NCBI GenBank assembly: GCA_963920665.1
Contig: OY987264.1
Coordinates: 32,778,906 to 32,842,905, forward strand
DNA length: 64,000 nt
Direction: 5' to 3'
From: Straminergon stramineum
Taxonomy: Eukaryota; Streptophyta; Bryopsida; Hypnales; Calliergonaceae
Part shown: positions 13,701 through 25,275 of the stretch, in pieces
Position numbering within the stretch: the first letter of the stretch is position 1
How the letters are laid out: each line of letters opens with the position of its first letter
Translations under genes and position numbers: made by a program
The notes under the pieces: model-generated
Databases searched by the model: none
Seen by the model: only the letters and a program-made list of their open reading frames with translations
Told to the model about the DNA's origin: nothing

Positions 13701-13958
13701 ATACATGCACCTAATAAAATGATTTCAGATTTTTGGAACTAATTCAAGATTAGATATGAATTTTTTTCACTTTTTTTTCAAAAATAAAATTTAAAATAAA
13801 ATAAAATAAAATTTTGTGACTTACAGATGAAATGTAATTTCATTTCAAAAAGAAAAGAAAAAAATTTCAAGAATAAATATTCTAGTTACAAAATAGAAAT
13901 AGACAATGTAAGAATTTTGTAGTTCATTTCTATGATCATAGGCTTGTCCTTTCAAGGA
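10724..13958. other. Very AT-rich intergenic DNA, no gene seen
   Basis: Both strands are full of stops and homopolymer runs. The longest open frames (near 12.7 and 13.1 kb) are of random character. Short self-similar phrases such as GAAAATCAAT recur at 10840-11030, suggesting old repeat debris. Confidence 0.5.
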
Positions 13959-14429
13959 TTAACCCTTAAACTTGAAAGAAAGGACTAGTGATAGTGGAAA
14001 TCATTCATTTTGATACCATAGGAATCATCAATTTATAGAAATCCAAAAGCACTCATTGGAAGTCAAACTATTGTAGAAGATTTCCCCTTTCTACATAAAA
14101 TTATGAAGATGAATAGTAGTACTTCTATCCCACATAGAAAGATACTATGTCATCCATTAGACACTAAACGTCCATGTCCACATTTATGGGTTAAAAGACA
14201 AATTGGTGATTGTGAAAATCATCCCTTCTAGAACTGTGTGACATCATCTAATTTAAAAAACCCAAAAATACTCACTGGAAGTCAAACTATTGTAGAAGAC
14301 TTCCCTTTTCATAACAAAATTCTGAAGATCAATAGTTGCATTTCTGTCCTACTACTGACAGTAGAAGGATTCTTGGTCATCCATCGGAACACAAGACTTC
14401 CGTGTCAAGTTGTCGACATTTAAGGGTTA
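13959..14429. mobile_element. TTAACCC-ended element with internal direct duplication; target of the giant insertion
   Basis: It begins TTAACCCTTAAACTTG at 13959. It ends AAGGGTTA at 14429, immediately against the first base of the giant element. Inside are two diverged tandem copies of ~220 bp (about 13992-14194 and 14210-14429). They share the phrases GGAAGTCAAACTATTGTAGA and GTCATCCAT. No coding sequence. Confidence 0.5.
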
Positions 14430-14662
14430 GAGCATCCCTACGCCAACGCTCTGAACAGGCTCAACACGTTGGTTGGGCACGTCCGGGCTAATTTTCTTCC
14501 CCACGGCGGGCGCACCAAGTGAAAAAAATTTGCTGGCCACGTTGAAATCAAGATAGGGCACGGGCAAGTAGTGTGGCTTCAGAGTGCTGCGCCAAGAGCT
14601 TGGCATTCAATTCTGGCCCGCTCTCTAATGTACCGACCCCCAGCTGGCTCCCTCATGGCCTC
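14430..14662 (+). repeat. Left terminal inverted repeat of the 24.9-kb element
   Basis: It starts GAGCATCCCTACGCC and ends TCATGGCCTC. It pairs with 39143-39375 over its full length without an evident length change. Most differences are C/T or G/A, and the left copy more often carries the TG/CA state where the right has CG, as expected from methylcytosine decay. Confidence 0.9.
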
Positions 14663-14735
14663 AACGTCATTAAAATTGGTTTCAATTGAAATTCAAAGTT
14701 ATTCAAATTGAATTTAGAACCCTCCAATTTGAACT

Positions 14736-14926
14736 CATTGAGCTTAAAGTCGAACCCAATTTCTTTGCCAACTAAACTTGGGTATTCTAGAGTAATGGGA
14801 AGCTCATTATAAACACATGGGGTGGTAGGAGATATGCCAACCCCTGTGTTTATAATGAGCTTCCCATTCTTCTTAAATACCCAAATTCAATTGGCAATGA
14901 AATTGGGTTCGACTTCAAGCTCAATG
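14736..14926. repeat. Long fold-back hairpin, arms of about 85 bp
   Basis: The left arm, from CATTGAGCTTAAAGTCGAAC at 14736, is the inverted match of the right arm ending GTTCGACTTCAAGCTCAATG at 14926. The match is interrupted by a few mismatches and closed by a short loop near 14825-14840. The core GGAAGCTCATTATAAACACA (from 14800) is perfectly paired. It could be a small fold-back MITE or a hairpin that feeds small-RNA production. Confidence 0.75.
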
Positions 14927-14954
14927 ACATCAGAAAAGTTGGGCTAGATTGTTA

Positions 14955-15845
14955 TGGTGCCATTTTGACAACAATCTATCATAGAGTGTAGATCAATGCC
15001 ATTTGGGGATTTGCTTTCATACTAAGGTTGCACCAAATTATCTTAATATCATTTCAATGCAAAGTCAACATTGTCATCCTCACATCACTGTGGAGCCATT
15101 TTAAAGTCATTTTGATGTACATTAATTCAATGTCGACTTGGCATTAGTTCGACGGTCAAAATGATGCCAAATCGGAGATTGATTATTTTTGTGTTCTTTT
15201 GATGCCAATTTCACATTAACTATTCTAATATTATTGTAGCAATAATAGAGTATGGAATAATGCAATGTTATACATATAACACTTTAGTGCAATTTTTTTA
15301 CTAGTCCTATGCCATAGTGATTGAACTATTTGACTATTACTTTCATGTCAATTTACAATGTATTTTTTTAATGTCAATTTCATGCTACTTTAATGCAAGT
15401 CTATATATGCACCATTCCTTTACTATTTGCACCCCATTTTGTTGTTTTATTAGAGCATTGTTGACATGCACATTTTCAATGCAATGTTCAAGCCAATTTA
15501 CCTAACGCTATTTGAATGCCTTTTTGACACCTTTGTAATGTGAAAGGATTTTATATTCATTTTAGGCAAATGTCATGCCATTTTTGCATCATGACAATAA
15601 CATTTTAACTTTATGTGGGAGAAAATTTGACATCCCCTCCTTCAATGCCATTTTAGTGCAATTGAACTACAATTTTCATATGCACAATTTCAATGCCACG
15701 TTAGAAGACATAGTATGTACAATACTGTAGTAAGTAACAATATTTCACTATCATTTTCTCACAAATTTGATGCTCACATATTTTTGGGCTCATTTCAAAC
15801 CTCAAAGCTATTTGATTCAGTTGTCATTTTGGCACCATCATTTTT
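14955..15845. repeat. Left subterminal region with dispersed TGCCATTTT-like motifs
   Basis: No coding sequence. Short variants of TGCCATTTT recur in the same direction: near 14960, 14998, 15095, 15155, 15202, 15582, 15646 and 15822. The same motif recurs near the right end at 38.4-39.0 kb. Clustered subterminal motifs are typical transposase-binding regions in CACTA-like elements. Confidence 0.45.
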
Positions 15846-16847
15846 CTTAAATATTTTAAATAAATTTCATAATGGTGCAAATTGTCGGTAGTACTTTGAA
15901 AGATAATTTGCTAATAGTTGCTACTAGCCATCAATTTGCTAGAACTGAAGTGCTTCCTATAGAGTTTCTCTTCATAGGCTTGTATCATCTTTTCTGTCCT
16001 AGTGCTTGAAACTCAATGAGTAAAGATGGATTTGAGTTTACAATAGGAACAATCCTACAAATTGATGTCTACTTATTAAAAGAGCATCTAAAATTAACAA
16101 TTTCTAATACATAGACTTAGTTAGTAAATAATTTGTATCACATTGTAATTATATAGTATGTAGAATTTAGGTAAATGAAGTTTGGATAATAATTAGCTTA
16201 CCTATTGGTAGATGGAGGTATAATACTACATAACAATTTGCTTCATTATCCTACCACAAATATAGTGTATAAGTAGGTAAATTTTCCCTACTGTAGCCTT
16301 TACATCAATGCCAAAGTTGTCATATGGTACTTGAAATGCATGCACTTGACATTTCAATGAGATTATAGAAGTAATGCAAGCTCTCATAGTACAAATTTTT
16401 TGTTCTTTTTTTTGCATATACTTTTAAAATTGATAATTGATATTGCCATCTTGACACATGAATGTAACACATTAATATTCTATGAAAATAATATACAAAG
16501 CGAAGATCATCTTCATAGTGTGTATTATTCACATAGAGTATTAATGTGTAATATTCAAGTGTCAATATTCATTTTACATGATGGATGTAGAAAATATCAT
16601 AAACATACATAAATAAAGTACAATATAGTTGTTTGATAGGGTTAGCAATGTCAATATTACACATTGCTTAACAATTCTTAAACAATTGTCTACCACATCT
16701 TTATAAGAAGATTACTTGCATACATTATTGAAAGGAACAATAATTAGGCCTAAATTGATTATTGACAACAATGAAAATTCTCCATGTACAACAAAATATA
16801 ATACTTTATAATCTAATGTCTAGGATTTCACATATAAGTAGTACTAC
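15846..16847. other. AT-rich DNA inside the giant element, no gene seen
   Basis: Stops in all frames every few dozen codons. Small overlapping open frames at 16.2-16.6 kb occur on both strands and reflect a partly palindromic AT-rich stretch, not protein. Confidence 0.4.
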
Positions 16848-18299
16848 CTAGAACTTCCAACAATTAATGAAGAAACGTCCTGGTGTAACAAAATGTGGAA
16901 TGATGTGTACCACCTTCAAAATAGTTTGGATATTTGTTACAAAATAACGTGCCCTCAATTGCACTTGGGAGTTCCTTCGCACGTTGTTTTGAACATCTCT
17001 CAAGGTAGACTGTGTACTCCATTATAGACATTTGCACTTTGTCAATGCACTCCAATCATCATTTGGAATTTCTGTGTATAACTTTAGGAAGACCATTTGT
17101 CTTTGACTTTTTTCACTACCACTATTTGATTGGCTACTTGCCTAAAATAAAAGTCGTACTTGCCCATAGTAAATTTGTTGAATGCCATCTTCTTCTACTT
17201 CAAATGCCATGTTGCTAAAGTATGGATTGTTGTGAAAATTAATTGTCACTCAAGCATACATAGGCCAATCCCCATATCTATCTCCAGCACCAGGAGGAAT
17301 TGCTAAACATCGAGACAAACCAAGAACTTGTGATAAAGTGACATTTAATTGTAATTCATAAATTCATAGAGCTTGAAGAAACTCTTGGGGAATTTTGGGT
17401 TGATCCACTAACAATTTCTCAATTGCAACAGAAACTCAAGCTACTTCATATCGTCTTTCCATACAAAAGTCTCCAACTGTAGCCCCTGGTGTTTGGCCAA
17501 ACTCATCTCTTGTTCCATGCAACCAAATGCGGTGAAGATTCAAGTAGATGGGGGACATAACATTTTTACTTGTCTTCAAAGCCTACATATACAACATCAA
17601 ACAAAGTTGTTAAGAAAAATGTGAAATTGCTAATTACATTTGTCCATATTGAAATACATGCTTAGTTCCAAAACTTTCATAAAAATTCAAAATATATCAT
17701 GATTGACATCACTATGTTTTTATTTGAAATCTTGAACTCGCACGTTTTTTAATGTCATGTCAACAACTTCTTTGTGCTTTTTTAGTCCTTCCATTTGCTT
17801 TGCAGCTCTTCTCAAAGATTGCAACCTTTGATTGTGCCGCACAATTTGAGGCGTTGCATTTCTTTTATTGCTGCTCCGATATGTTGCTTTCATAAGAGCA
17901 ATGTGGAATTGTTCATACATATTTATTGAATATTCCCATGGTAATCCAGATCTTTTAATACATTGACTGAAATGGTTCATCATATGAACCTTTGAGGTAT
18001 TAAATCTAGACCTTTGCCATTGAAACATAGAGCCTTTTGTCACAACGTGCAATTTTAGATTTTTTTGGTTTACCAAGTCAAGCTAACCGGAAAATACATA
18101 TAGGTATCCGGAATTAGCTAAGGAACCATCTAGATCTGAATAAGAAGCGGAAAATGAGATAGTGGAAAGATCTACTCAATCCAGATTCCAGGAAGTGGAC
18201 GGGTAGGAACGGATATCTGACCGGATAGGGATGGACCGGATACCTTAGACGAACCTGATCCATAATGAGTCAGGATGAGGTGGCAGGGAGTCCAACGGC

Positions 18300-18307
18300 T
18301 ATAAAAG
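18300..18307 (+). promoter_or_regulatory. TATA box of the nested coiled-coil gene
   Basis: TATAAAAG in a GC-balanced context, 268 bp before the first ATG of the open frame at 18568. It is followed by a pyrimidine-rich leader (CTCTTTCTCATTCTC), as is usual for plant core promoters. Confidence 0.5.
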
Positions 18308-18567
18308 AACTGGAGCTACCTAGATCAAACTCTTTCTCATTCTCGTTTGCCCAGTGTTGTCTGTGCTCTGTGTTTGCCTTTGTGCCTGTCGATTAGTTTC
18401 CCGTGACAGTCTTTTGTGTTAGTGTCCGTGGCGAGACTTGTGGTCCTTGAGCGTTCAAGCTTTAATTACCGGTTGAGATCGGGGAGCGAAAGCGAGAACG
18501 AGACGTGTGGCTAGGAGAGATAGCGAGGGAGTATCGGAAAGGGTCCCGAGTGCACCAATCCGTGTCT

Positions 18568-20244
18568 ATGCCGCAGCTTAGGAGGACTAGAGGCGGACAG
18601 GCTAGTTCCAGTGTACCCCCAGCGGAGGTAAAGCTCCGGAAGGTAGTTCCGGTTGTTCCCTCCACCAAACCAGCCAAGTCCCAACTCATGGAAGACTTGA
18701 ACTCCATGGGTTGCCTAGGGTTTGCAGATAAACCCTGGGGCTTCAAAGAAGAGTCCATAGTCAAAGAACTCTTGGGCAAGCTCTCCAATGAGTTTGACAA
18801 CACTCCGCAAGCTGTTCCACATCTGTGGACGGAAGACATGTGGAGAACAACCTATAGTTTCCGCATAGGAGGGCTGGGAATGGCAAGCCGGAAGGATGAG
18901 TTCTGCCATGGGAAGTTCGGGGGAGCGGTCAACCCGAAAGACGGATATGCGGTGGACGACTGCATCGATGAGTGGCAGTGCCGGCTGCTGAAGTTCTTAG
19001 TTCCGGTCCTTCATCTGGAAAAATCGACGAGGGTGACTATCTCCCTCGCCAATACTATTTTCGGCTCTCTAAGAGGAGACCAGAAAGTGGACTGGGCTCG
19101 GATCATTTCCGAGCTGGTCACCCAACTCGTAGGAAGAGTGGAGAAGAGTAGGGCTACTCCGGTGTGCCCCTATCTCATGCACCTCTATCATTCGCACCAG
19201 CTCCTGAGCGCACCAAAGGAGAAGAGGTGGAAGGCTCAAGAAACTCTCTTGAAATATGGAGAATCGGAAACGGATGAGGAGATGAAATCCGGTTCCGATC
19301 CCGAGGAGAACAGTGAGTCAGAGGAAGAGGAGACGCCAATGCCGATCATTAAACGACAGAAGACGACCTCTCCCAACAAGCGGGGGACGCCACCCGCTCG
19401 CGACACCCCATCCCCAGAGGAGAAGCCGAAGGTCGAGAAGACGGTGTCAGAAGAATCAAATCCCGAAGATCCGTTCAGATCACTCGTAAAAACCTTATGC
19501 GACATACGAGCGGATTGGAAGATAAAAAGAAAGATGCTGATAGCAATCAGGAGGATGGTGGGAGCAACACCCGACCGGGAGCTACCGGAGAAGGTGGTGG
19601 GCTGTATTTCTGATCCGGTCGAGGCTCGGAAACAAGAAGCAGAGATCCGCCGGTTACAAGAGGAGGTGGATCGGATGAAGACAGAGATCTTGGTGCACAA
19701 GGAGAACTTCGCAGCCACCAAATCTATCGCAGAAGATGCTCGGCAGATGATGGAGCAAGTGAAGGCCATGTTCGGGGAGACCAGAGCAGCCCTCACCAAA
19801 GCCAAGTTGTTTGACGAGCAGGTGCACGAGGAGAAGAAGCTATCCAGTTCCCGGATGGTGCGGATCCTCAACGACTTTGCCGAGCAGGTAGAAGCGGCAA
19901 TGAAGGAGGCACGGAAGGCAGCGGACCGGATGGAGGAGAGTACCCGGATACTGTCGGGAGCAACTTGCTCTTGCGGTATTCGACTCTCGGATATCTTCCT
20001 CCCGGATTCGTTCCCGGAAGTGATAGCAGGAGAGGGGAAGGATACGACCCCCAAGTCCAAGAGAACGACCCAGGCTGGCACGCTTGGAACTGCCATCGAC
20101 TTGGACTCACCACCCGCGTCCAGAGAAGGCAATCCGGTTCCTCAACCTCAGGAGATCGAGAGGAGTCGAAACCTAAACGATGTTTTCAAGCAGATGGACC
20201 TGGGAGCGGACAGCGCGACCATTGGATCGCGGATAGGGACTTAG
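18568..20244 (+). CDS. Uncharacterised coiled-coil protein in the nested insertion
   Basis: Single open frame of 558 codons from the first ATG (MPQLRRTRGG) to TAG at 20244; the frame is open a further 21 codons upstream without an ATG. Residues ~40-230 form a globular region with FADKPWGF, DDCIDEWQCRLLKFLVP and LMHLYHSHQLL. An acidic Ser/Glu-rich linker (ETDEEMKSGSDPEENSESEE) and a Pro/Lys-rich stretch follow. A long charged coiled coil lies at ~320-480 (EARKQEAEIRRLQEEVDRMK and onward), then a short cysteine pair TCSCG and a polar tail. I do not recognise a family; the layout resembles gag-like or 'plant transposon protein' products found in repeats. No catalytic motif is visible. Codon use is GC-richer than the surrounding transposon, which supports separate origin. 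Confidence 0.6.
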   Translation: MPQLRRTRGGQASSSVPPAEVKLRKVVPVVPSTKPAKSQLMEDLNSMGCLGFADKPWGFKEESIVKELLGKLSNEFDNTPQAVPHLWTEDMWRTTYSFRIGGLGMASRKDEFCHGKFGGAVNPKDGYAVDDCIDEWQCRLLKFLVPVLHLEKSTRVTISLANTIFGSLRGDQKVDWARIISELVTQLVGRVEKSRATPVCPYLMHLYHSHQLLSAPKEKRWKAQETLLKYGESETDEEMKSGSDPEENSESEEEETPMPIIKRQKTTSPNKRGTPPARDTPSPEEKPKVEKTVSEESNPEDPFRSLVKTLCDIRADWKIKRKMLIAIRRMVGATPDRELPEKVVGCISDPVEARKQEAEIRRLQEEVDRMKTEILVHKENFAATKSIAEDARQMMEQVKAMFGETRAALTKAKLFDEQVHEEKKLSSSRMVRILNDFAEQVEAAMKEARKAADRMEESTRILSGATCSCGIRLSDIFLPDSFPEVIAGEGKDTTPKSKRTTQAGTLGTAIDLDSPPASREGNPVPQPQEIERSRNLNDVFKQMDLGADSATIGSRIGT

Positions 20245-21390
20245 GATGTACAGAGTAGGTAGAGTAGGAACAGATACAGAACCTGTTCCGATCCAGTGGG
20301 GAGTAGGTAGGACTGGAAAGTCTGACCAAGATGGCGGTGGAACTTTCGCGAGTTTTCCCGCCCATTTGTAACTTTTTGAAACGTATATAGTCAGCACTCG
20401 CGAGGGACGTTAGGAGTCTTCTTTTTGCAATTTTTGTTGTACCTTTGTATGCGCTCTCTTGTTGTGTGTGTCTCCCAAGCTTGGCAGGTTTGCATGATGT
20501 GGAGTTAGAAAGGTGTAAGGCAGAGTTGTGCTTAGATTTCTCCCCTTAGTGCGATAGTTTCCGATCCTTAGTGTGGGCGCAGGTTACGTAAGAGTTGAGA
20601 GTGTATTTCAGTGCCTCAGCAAGATCTAGGGTTTTAAAGTTCCGGGTGAAATAGCCGCTGTTAGGCTAGGCGGATAGGGAGGGTATCCTTAGTCGCGCTA
20701 GAACTCCTGGACGGGTAGTCCGGTTGAGTGTCCGACCTTCTGAGAGGTCTCACCACCTTAGTTGGTAAATGGAATGATCCTAGTTACTGTTGGAACGAAC
20801 AAGTACACTTGTAACCACCTAGCTTTGCACGGGTAGGAGCTGGCATTGAGGTCGTTGTAGTAAGAACGGATCGTACAGGAGATCTCTGTGTGACCTGCAT
20901 TTCGGATTGCTGTGAGGGATCAAACCGGATTCGAGTAGTTAGGAAAGGAGAGGAGAGAACAGTGGGTCTTCAACCACTACAATCCGCAGAAGGAGTGGTG
21001 GGCCTACCACTCAGAAACCTAAGCGGTGAACCCTCTGATGGTCCAACAAAGGCAAAACTAAACCGGAAGAGTATTGAGCAGATACGGGAACTAGTCGGAG
21101 CAGATTGGTTCAGAGTAGTACCAGGACCGGAATTGTTTAGGTCCTGGAGATTGGGAGAATTGGGTTCACTAGAGGATTTATGAATCGGATGGGAAGTAAT
21201 CCGGTCTTGATCCTCTTGGTGGTTGTTTGTTTCCGGTTTTAGATCTTGGACCGGAAAGGAAGTTTTAGAGGGTGAGAGCGCTTACTCTCCCAAATCAAGT
21301 AAATACTTCACAGAATCTCGTGGGTTCGATCTTTAGAGTCACTTCGTTATGCTCTAGAGTGATTTTTGTGAGCATAATAGGGAATTTACT
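20245..21390 (+). other. 3' part of the nested insertion
   Basis: GC-balanced, with TATATAG near 20384 and T-rich leader-like sequence near 20420, suggesting a second promoter. An open frame 20890-21183 (97 codons) has composition like the upstream gene but no recognisable domain. No direct repeat of the left end of the insertion was found. Confidence 0.35.
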
Positions 21391-23774
21391 TATCCTGTGT
21401 TGCAACACCTTTTAAAGCTTCCATAGCCCTGAATAAAAAATAGCATTCACCTTTTAATACAATGCATTACCAAATGAAAATGAAAAACAAGTATAATGCT
21501 TCAAATGGAAAATGCAAAAATAGTTGGAATGTAATAACTAACTATAGTAGACAATGTACCTATACATTTGTTCATCCATGTGCTTCAGACTCATACTTGT
21601 GTGGAAAGTGCTTCGACATGCTACACCATACCATTCTAGAAATAGCATTATTGCCGATATAATGTTTTCATCGAACAAGCCAACTAGGCATAGAACAATG
21701 ACCTGCAATCATTGACAATGTCATGACATTAATGATTTCAAAACTTGAACTTAGTACCAAAAAATAATAAAGTTTTATTTTGAAAATTATACTTGCATAA
21801 CAACTCGATGTTCGAATCCAGCAACATCAGCTTGTGAAACAAAATATCCTCCTTGCTCATTGCCAGGAATTCGAAAGGATGGAAACCGACAATTCTTCTT
21901 AATAAAGAGGAGTCTTCTATCCAACTCCTTCAATTTGGATTGACGTGGATGAATAGTAGCTATTTCACGGAGGATGCCAACAATCATCTTAAACATCCCA
22001 AGGTCACTTTGGTGCAAGGTATCAACATGTATTGCGAGATAAGGATTTCCAAGTTCTGTATCACCACCATTAAAGCCCCAGAGTGCACACTGCACATACA
22101 AATGCAATTATACTTTCAGTTATCAAATCCATATACATCCATGTTTAAATACAAACTAAATCCATGTCCAATTTTGAGCAAGGTCAAAAAACTTACTTGA
22201 ATAGGATGTAGAGACCAAGTTCTTCCAATCTCTGTGGCTAAATTTGAGTGTACATGTTCCATGACTCTATATATTTCTTCCATCTTTGATTCTGTGCAGA
22301 CGTGGTGTTGCATGCCCATATTACTAAGATCTTCTTTTCCACACATGCATCTACTACAAGGGGATTGGCATTGGTTGGTATCATATGTGGTAGTTACCTT
22401 ACACGACTCTAGATGATCACATATATATGCAAATAGTAGAGGGTAGACTATTTGTGGCTCTCCTTTGGGATCAAGTAAAGGAAGACCTACAAAGCTTGTT
22501 TCTTTCAAAGAGTTGAAAATCATTTCAAGACCTTGGTGTAGATACTCCATCTTCTTGGTGGATGACAAATCTGGATACATCATTAATATATTCATGAATA
22601 CATAAATTTCAAAAAATTAACATTGGATAATGAAATACAAATTATATCAAGGCACTTTGAACAACTTCAAATACTTCAAATTGTGCATTATTTAAAATAT
22701 TTTGAGCATATTAACATATTGACCATTAATTACTTACTTGATCCTTGAAAGGTAGGGAGTATAGCAAGCAACTCATGTCTAGTAGCTTCTCTTCTATTTT
22801 CAAGGGAGATATTTCCAATTGTCATCACCAAAGGATATCTAGAGATTCTTGTATTATTCGATAAACAAGTCTAATCGGAATAGAAAATCAATGGTGAAAT
22901 CACAGCTCCCGTGCATTGTAAATTGATGAAATCTTGCATTTGATGCCACCTAGATCTAGTATCGGGCGTTTTATAAATTTGTTCTCTAGTACCTAATAGG
23001 GTAGTGGTTGCCTTTAGTTTGAAATCTTTAGCATTCTCGACAGCTGAGAATAAAGATGTGAAAACATGAATGGGATTTTTGAAGTACAAATTGGCATCAC
23101 CATTGTCAACCTCTGGAAATGTATATTTTGTCCAACCCTGCCACATTCAATGTGAGAAATTCACATTCCACTCAATAAGTTTAAAAAGTACAACAATCCT
23201 TTAGCAATAATCAAAACATTGAAATAGTGAAATTGAAAACAAAATTGTTAGGATGCTTACTTACATCTGTAATAGGATATAACTCCTTGTCTTCATACTT
23301 TTCAATGTCATCCAAGCTTCTAATTGTTACAACTTTGAGATCAAATCGATCATCAAAAAGTAAATCCAGTAATGCTTTGATATCTTGTCCAGATAGACCC
23401 TCCTTATTCTTACAGTTGCGGATAAAGCTAACAAGATGAAAATTAGAATCAAATGGTTGTAAAGGTATACCATTGTCCTCCATAGTTGGCATACTTGGAG
23501 ATCCGGACATATCAGGGTTTAAGGAAGAGCCTCCCATTTGGTATCCTTCCTGCAATTGTATTGGAATGCCATTTCTACTATAAGTCTCATCGTGAACCTC
23601 AAGAATTTGAACCACATGAGCTTCACCCACTGCACTCGTAATTAGAGGTCTAGAAGTAGACAAATTAGCAACTATCTGCCTTCCTTGACATTGAGACCTT
23701 TGGTGACTAAATAGGCCAACCATCATTGAAAACCTAAAAAGGCCACATCTTGTACAACCCAATGTTTTATCCAT

Positions 23775-25223
23775 ATTTACCAAAATTCTGGAACCCCAAC
23801 AATTTTCTAATGGTTACAATACTCTAACTTTGTGCAACTTCTAATAAGTAAGTCACCTGCATTTAGAATCTGATGATAGCTATCTTACATTGAACTTGGA
23901 AAAAAACCTTGTTTGTTTGCTCTACATTGCCAGTATGAAACCTATTAAACTTATTCTAGACCCTCAAATTCAACTATAGCAACAATACTAATGCATCACT
24001 CATGAAGTAGACCCTTTTCTATAGCAAGGATTTTGAATGAAGGTCTTCAAAGAAAATATATCCTAAAATCTCAAAATTGTAATGGACACAACCTAAAACC
24101 TTTACAAACAAAACTACCGAACAACTAAAATAGTACAAGATACCTACACAATCCTAACTTAATACATCAATTCCGCTAACTTTGTACAATGACATGAAGG
24201 TGCCACTCATTCCAAAATGTAGAAGGTGGAGTGGTACACACAAAGACTTTTAGGGCAATAGAAACGTCCTTCAGCTATCCAAGTCGAAAAATTCAAATAA
24301 ACAAAAGTAATGAAACTTAAACACTCCCTGCCTCCGTCTCTCTTTAAAAAAAATTCATAAACATATACCATTCCCCTTAATGCTCTTATAAAGGTTTCAT
24401 TTTCTCTCAATCTGTCCCCTCCTACAAAATTCTGGTTTACTCTCAATTTGTTATATGACATACTATTCACATTTACTTGCCTTTTACTCAAAAAAACCAC
24501 ATATACAATTAATTCTTACTCCCAATTTCCAAATAAAAGAACAATAATGAAAATGAATGATACTCATTCTTGACTAGATGATTTGAACCAAAGGAAAATT
24601 GACCAAGACCAAATTCTTCCCAAAGCTTTTAGTGAATTAGTTTCATCTTTCAATTAATTTAGGAACACCTTGTACTATATAGTTTTTAAAAATAGAAATA
24701 AGAAGGCTTTTTGGGTAAAACTCTTACATACTATGTTTTACAAATTAATTTGCAACATGTTGACTAGAATTTACAAACTTGCACACATGCTTGGTTCTTT
24801 CTTTCAAATGTTTAAAGACAAAACTTCTCTTTTCGAAAGGGCCATCAAAGCCTACATTTTGAAATTTCACTACATTGAATTTAAAATTGGTGGTGATGCT
24901 TGTTCTCAAATATTTGGACAATGCACTTGAACCTGTTAACCGAGGAATCTTGTTGTAATTGGTGTCTTATTAAATAAATGTTGTTGAAGGTAGTTACCTT
25001 GCTATAGTGATAGTATTTTGAAGCACTTTTGGAGAAATTCAAATGTAATGGAGTTGCAAAAAATATTTTTTCTAATAATAAATTTGAAATAAGTGATTTT
25101 AAGCTACACATGGTTCGCAGACAAGCTCAACAACATTGAAGAAAGAGAGAGAGGCTGCAAAGAAACAACTGCAAGATAAACACCCCTCTGTAGGTTGTGG
25201 CAAGTGAATCCACCCAAATTATG
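23775..25223. other. AT-rich DNA upstream of the transposase, presumed promoter side
   Basis: No convincing gene. The minus-strand open frame 24207-24500 and plus-strand 24670-24930 lack any recognisable domain. Confidence 0.35.
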
Positions 25224-25275
25224 TTAACCCTTGAACGACGCGGCGGACGTTTCTTGTCCGATGGATGACATAAAA
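25224..25275 (+). mobile_element. Terminal segment of the TTAACCC repeat family
   Basis: TTAACCCTTGAACGACGCGG at 25224, followed by CGGACGTTTCTTGTCCGATG, is the best-preserved long terminus of the family. It matches 10548 in the same direction and 14360-14429 inverted. The partner end was not found nearby. Confidence 0.5.

Larger units (their letters stand above)
18085..21390 (+). mobile_element. Nested ~3.3-kb insertion inside the transposase gene
   Basis: The transposase reading frame stops at about 21390 and resumes at about 18076. The DNA between is much richer in GC and has opposite transcriptional polarity, with a TATA box and one long open frame on the plus strand. I could not find terminal repeats, a primer-binding site or a target duplication, so its class is open: a non-autonomous retroelement, a Helitron-like carrier or a captured gene. 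Borders are approximate. Confidence 0.55.
16848..23774 (-). pseudogene. Plavaka-type DNA transposase, decayed and interrupted
   Basis: Multi-exon transposase read right to left. Exons by frame and splice sites: 23774-23265, 23137-22738, 22570-22197, 22089-21793, 21702-21560, 21428 to about 21390, then (after a nested insertion) about 18076-17720 and 17582-16848. Features in order: N-terminal zinc-finger-like CTRCGLFRFSMMVGLFSHQ; PLIFYSD followed by a stop (22871-22873), then YPLVMTIGNISLENRR; GLPLLDPKGEPQIVYPLL; Cys cluster CQSPCSRCMCG; HVDTLHQSDLGMFKM; GLFDENIISAIMLFLEWYG; KVHMMNHFSQCIKRSGLPWE; ATYRSSNKRNATPQ; IYYGQVRLLF; and EVVHIIPHF-like tail. These match the block order I know from Plavaka (KDZ/CMC-related) transposases of fungi. 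The last exon has several in-frame stops. Decay plus the insertion make it non-functional. Family call from motifs only. Confidence 0.8.

Noticed and set aside
19236..20132. 298-codon minus-strand open frame opposite the coiled-coil gene
   Set aside because: Ser-rich translation mirrors the Glu/Arg-rich sense strand; the TATA box and ATG favour the plus strand.
18085..21390. Nested insertion as a standard LTR retrotransposon
   Set aside because: I could not find direct terminal repeats when comparing 18.08-18.56 kb with 20.25-21.4 kb, nor a primer-binding site or pol domains.
24207..24930. Open frames on both strands as additional transposon genes
   Set aside because: No recognisable motif, no splice links to the transposase, and strongly AT-driven composition.
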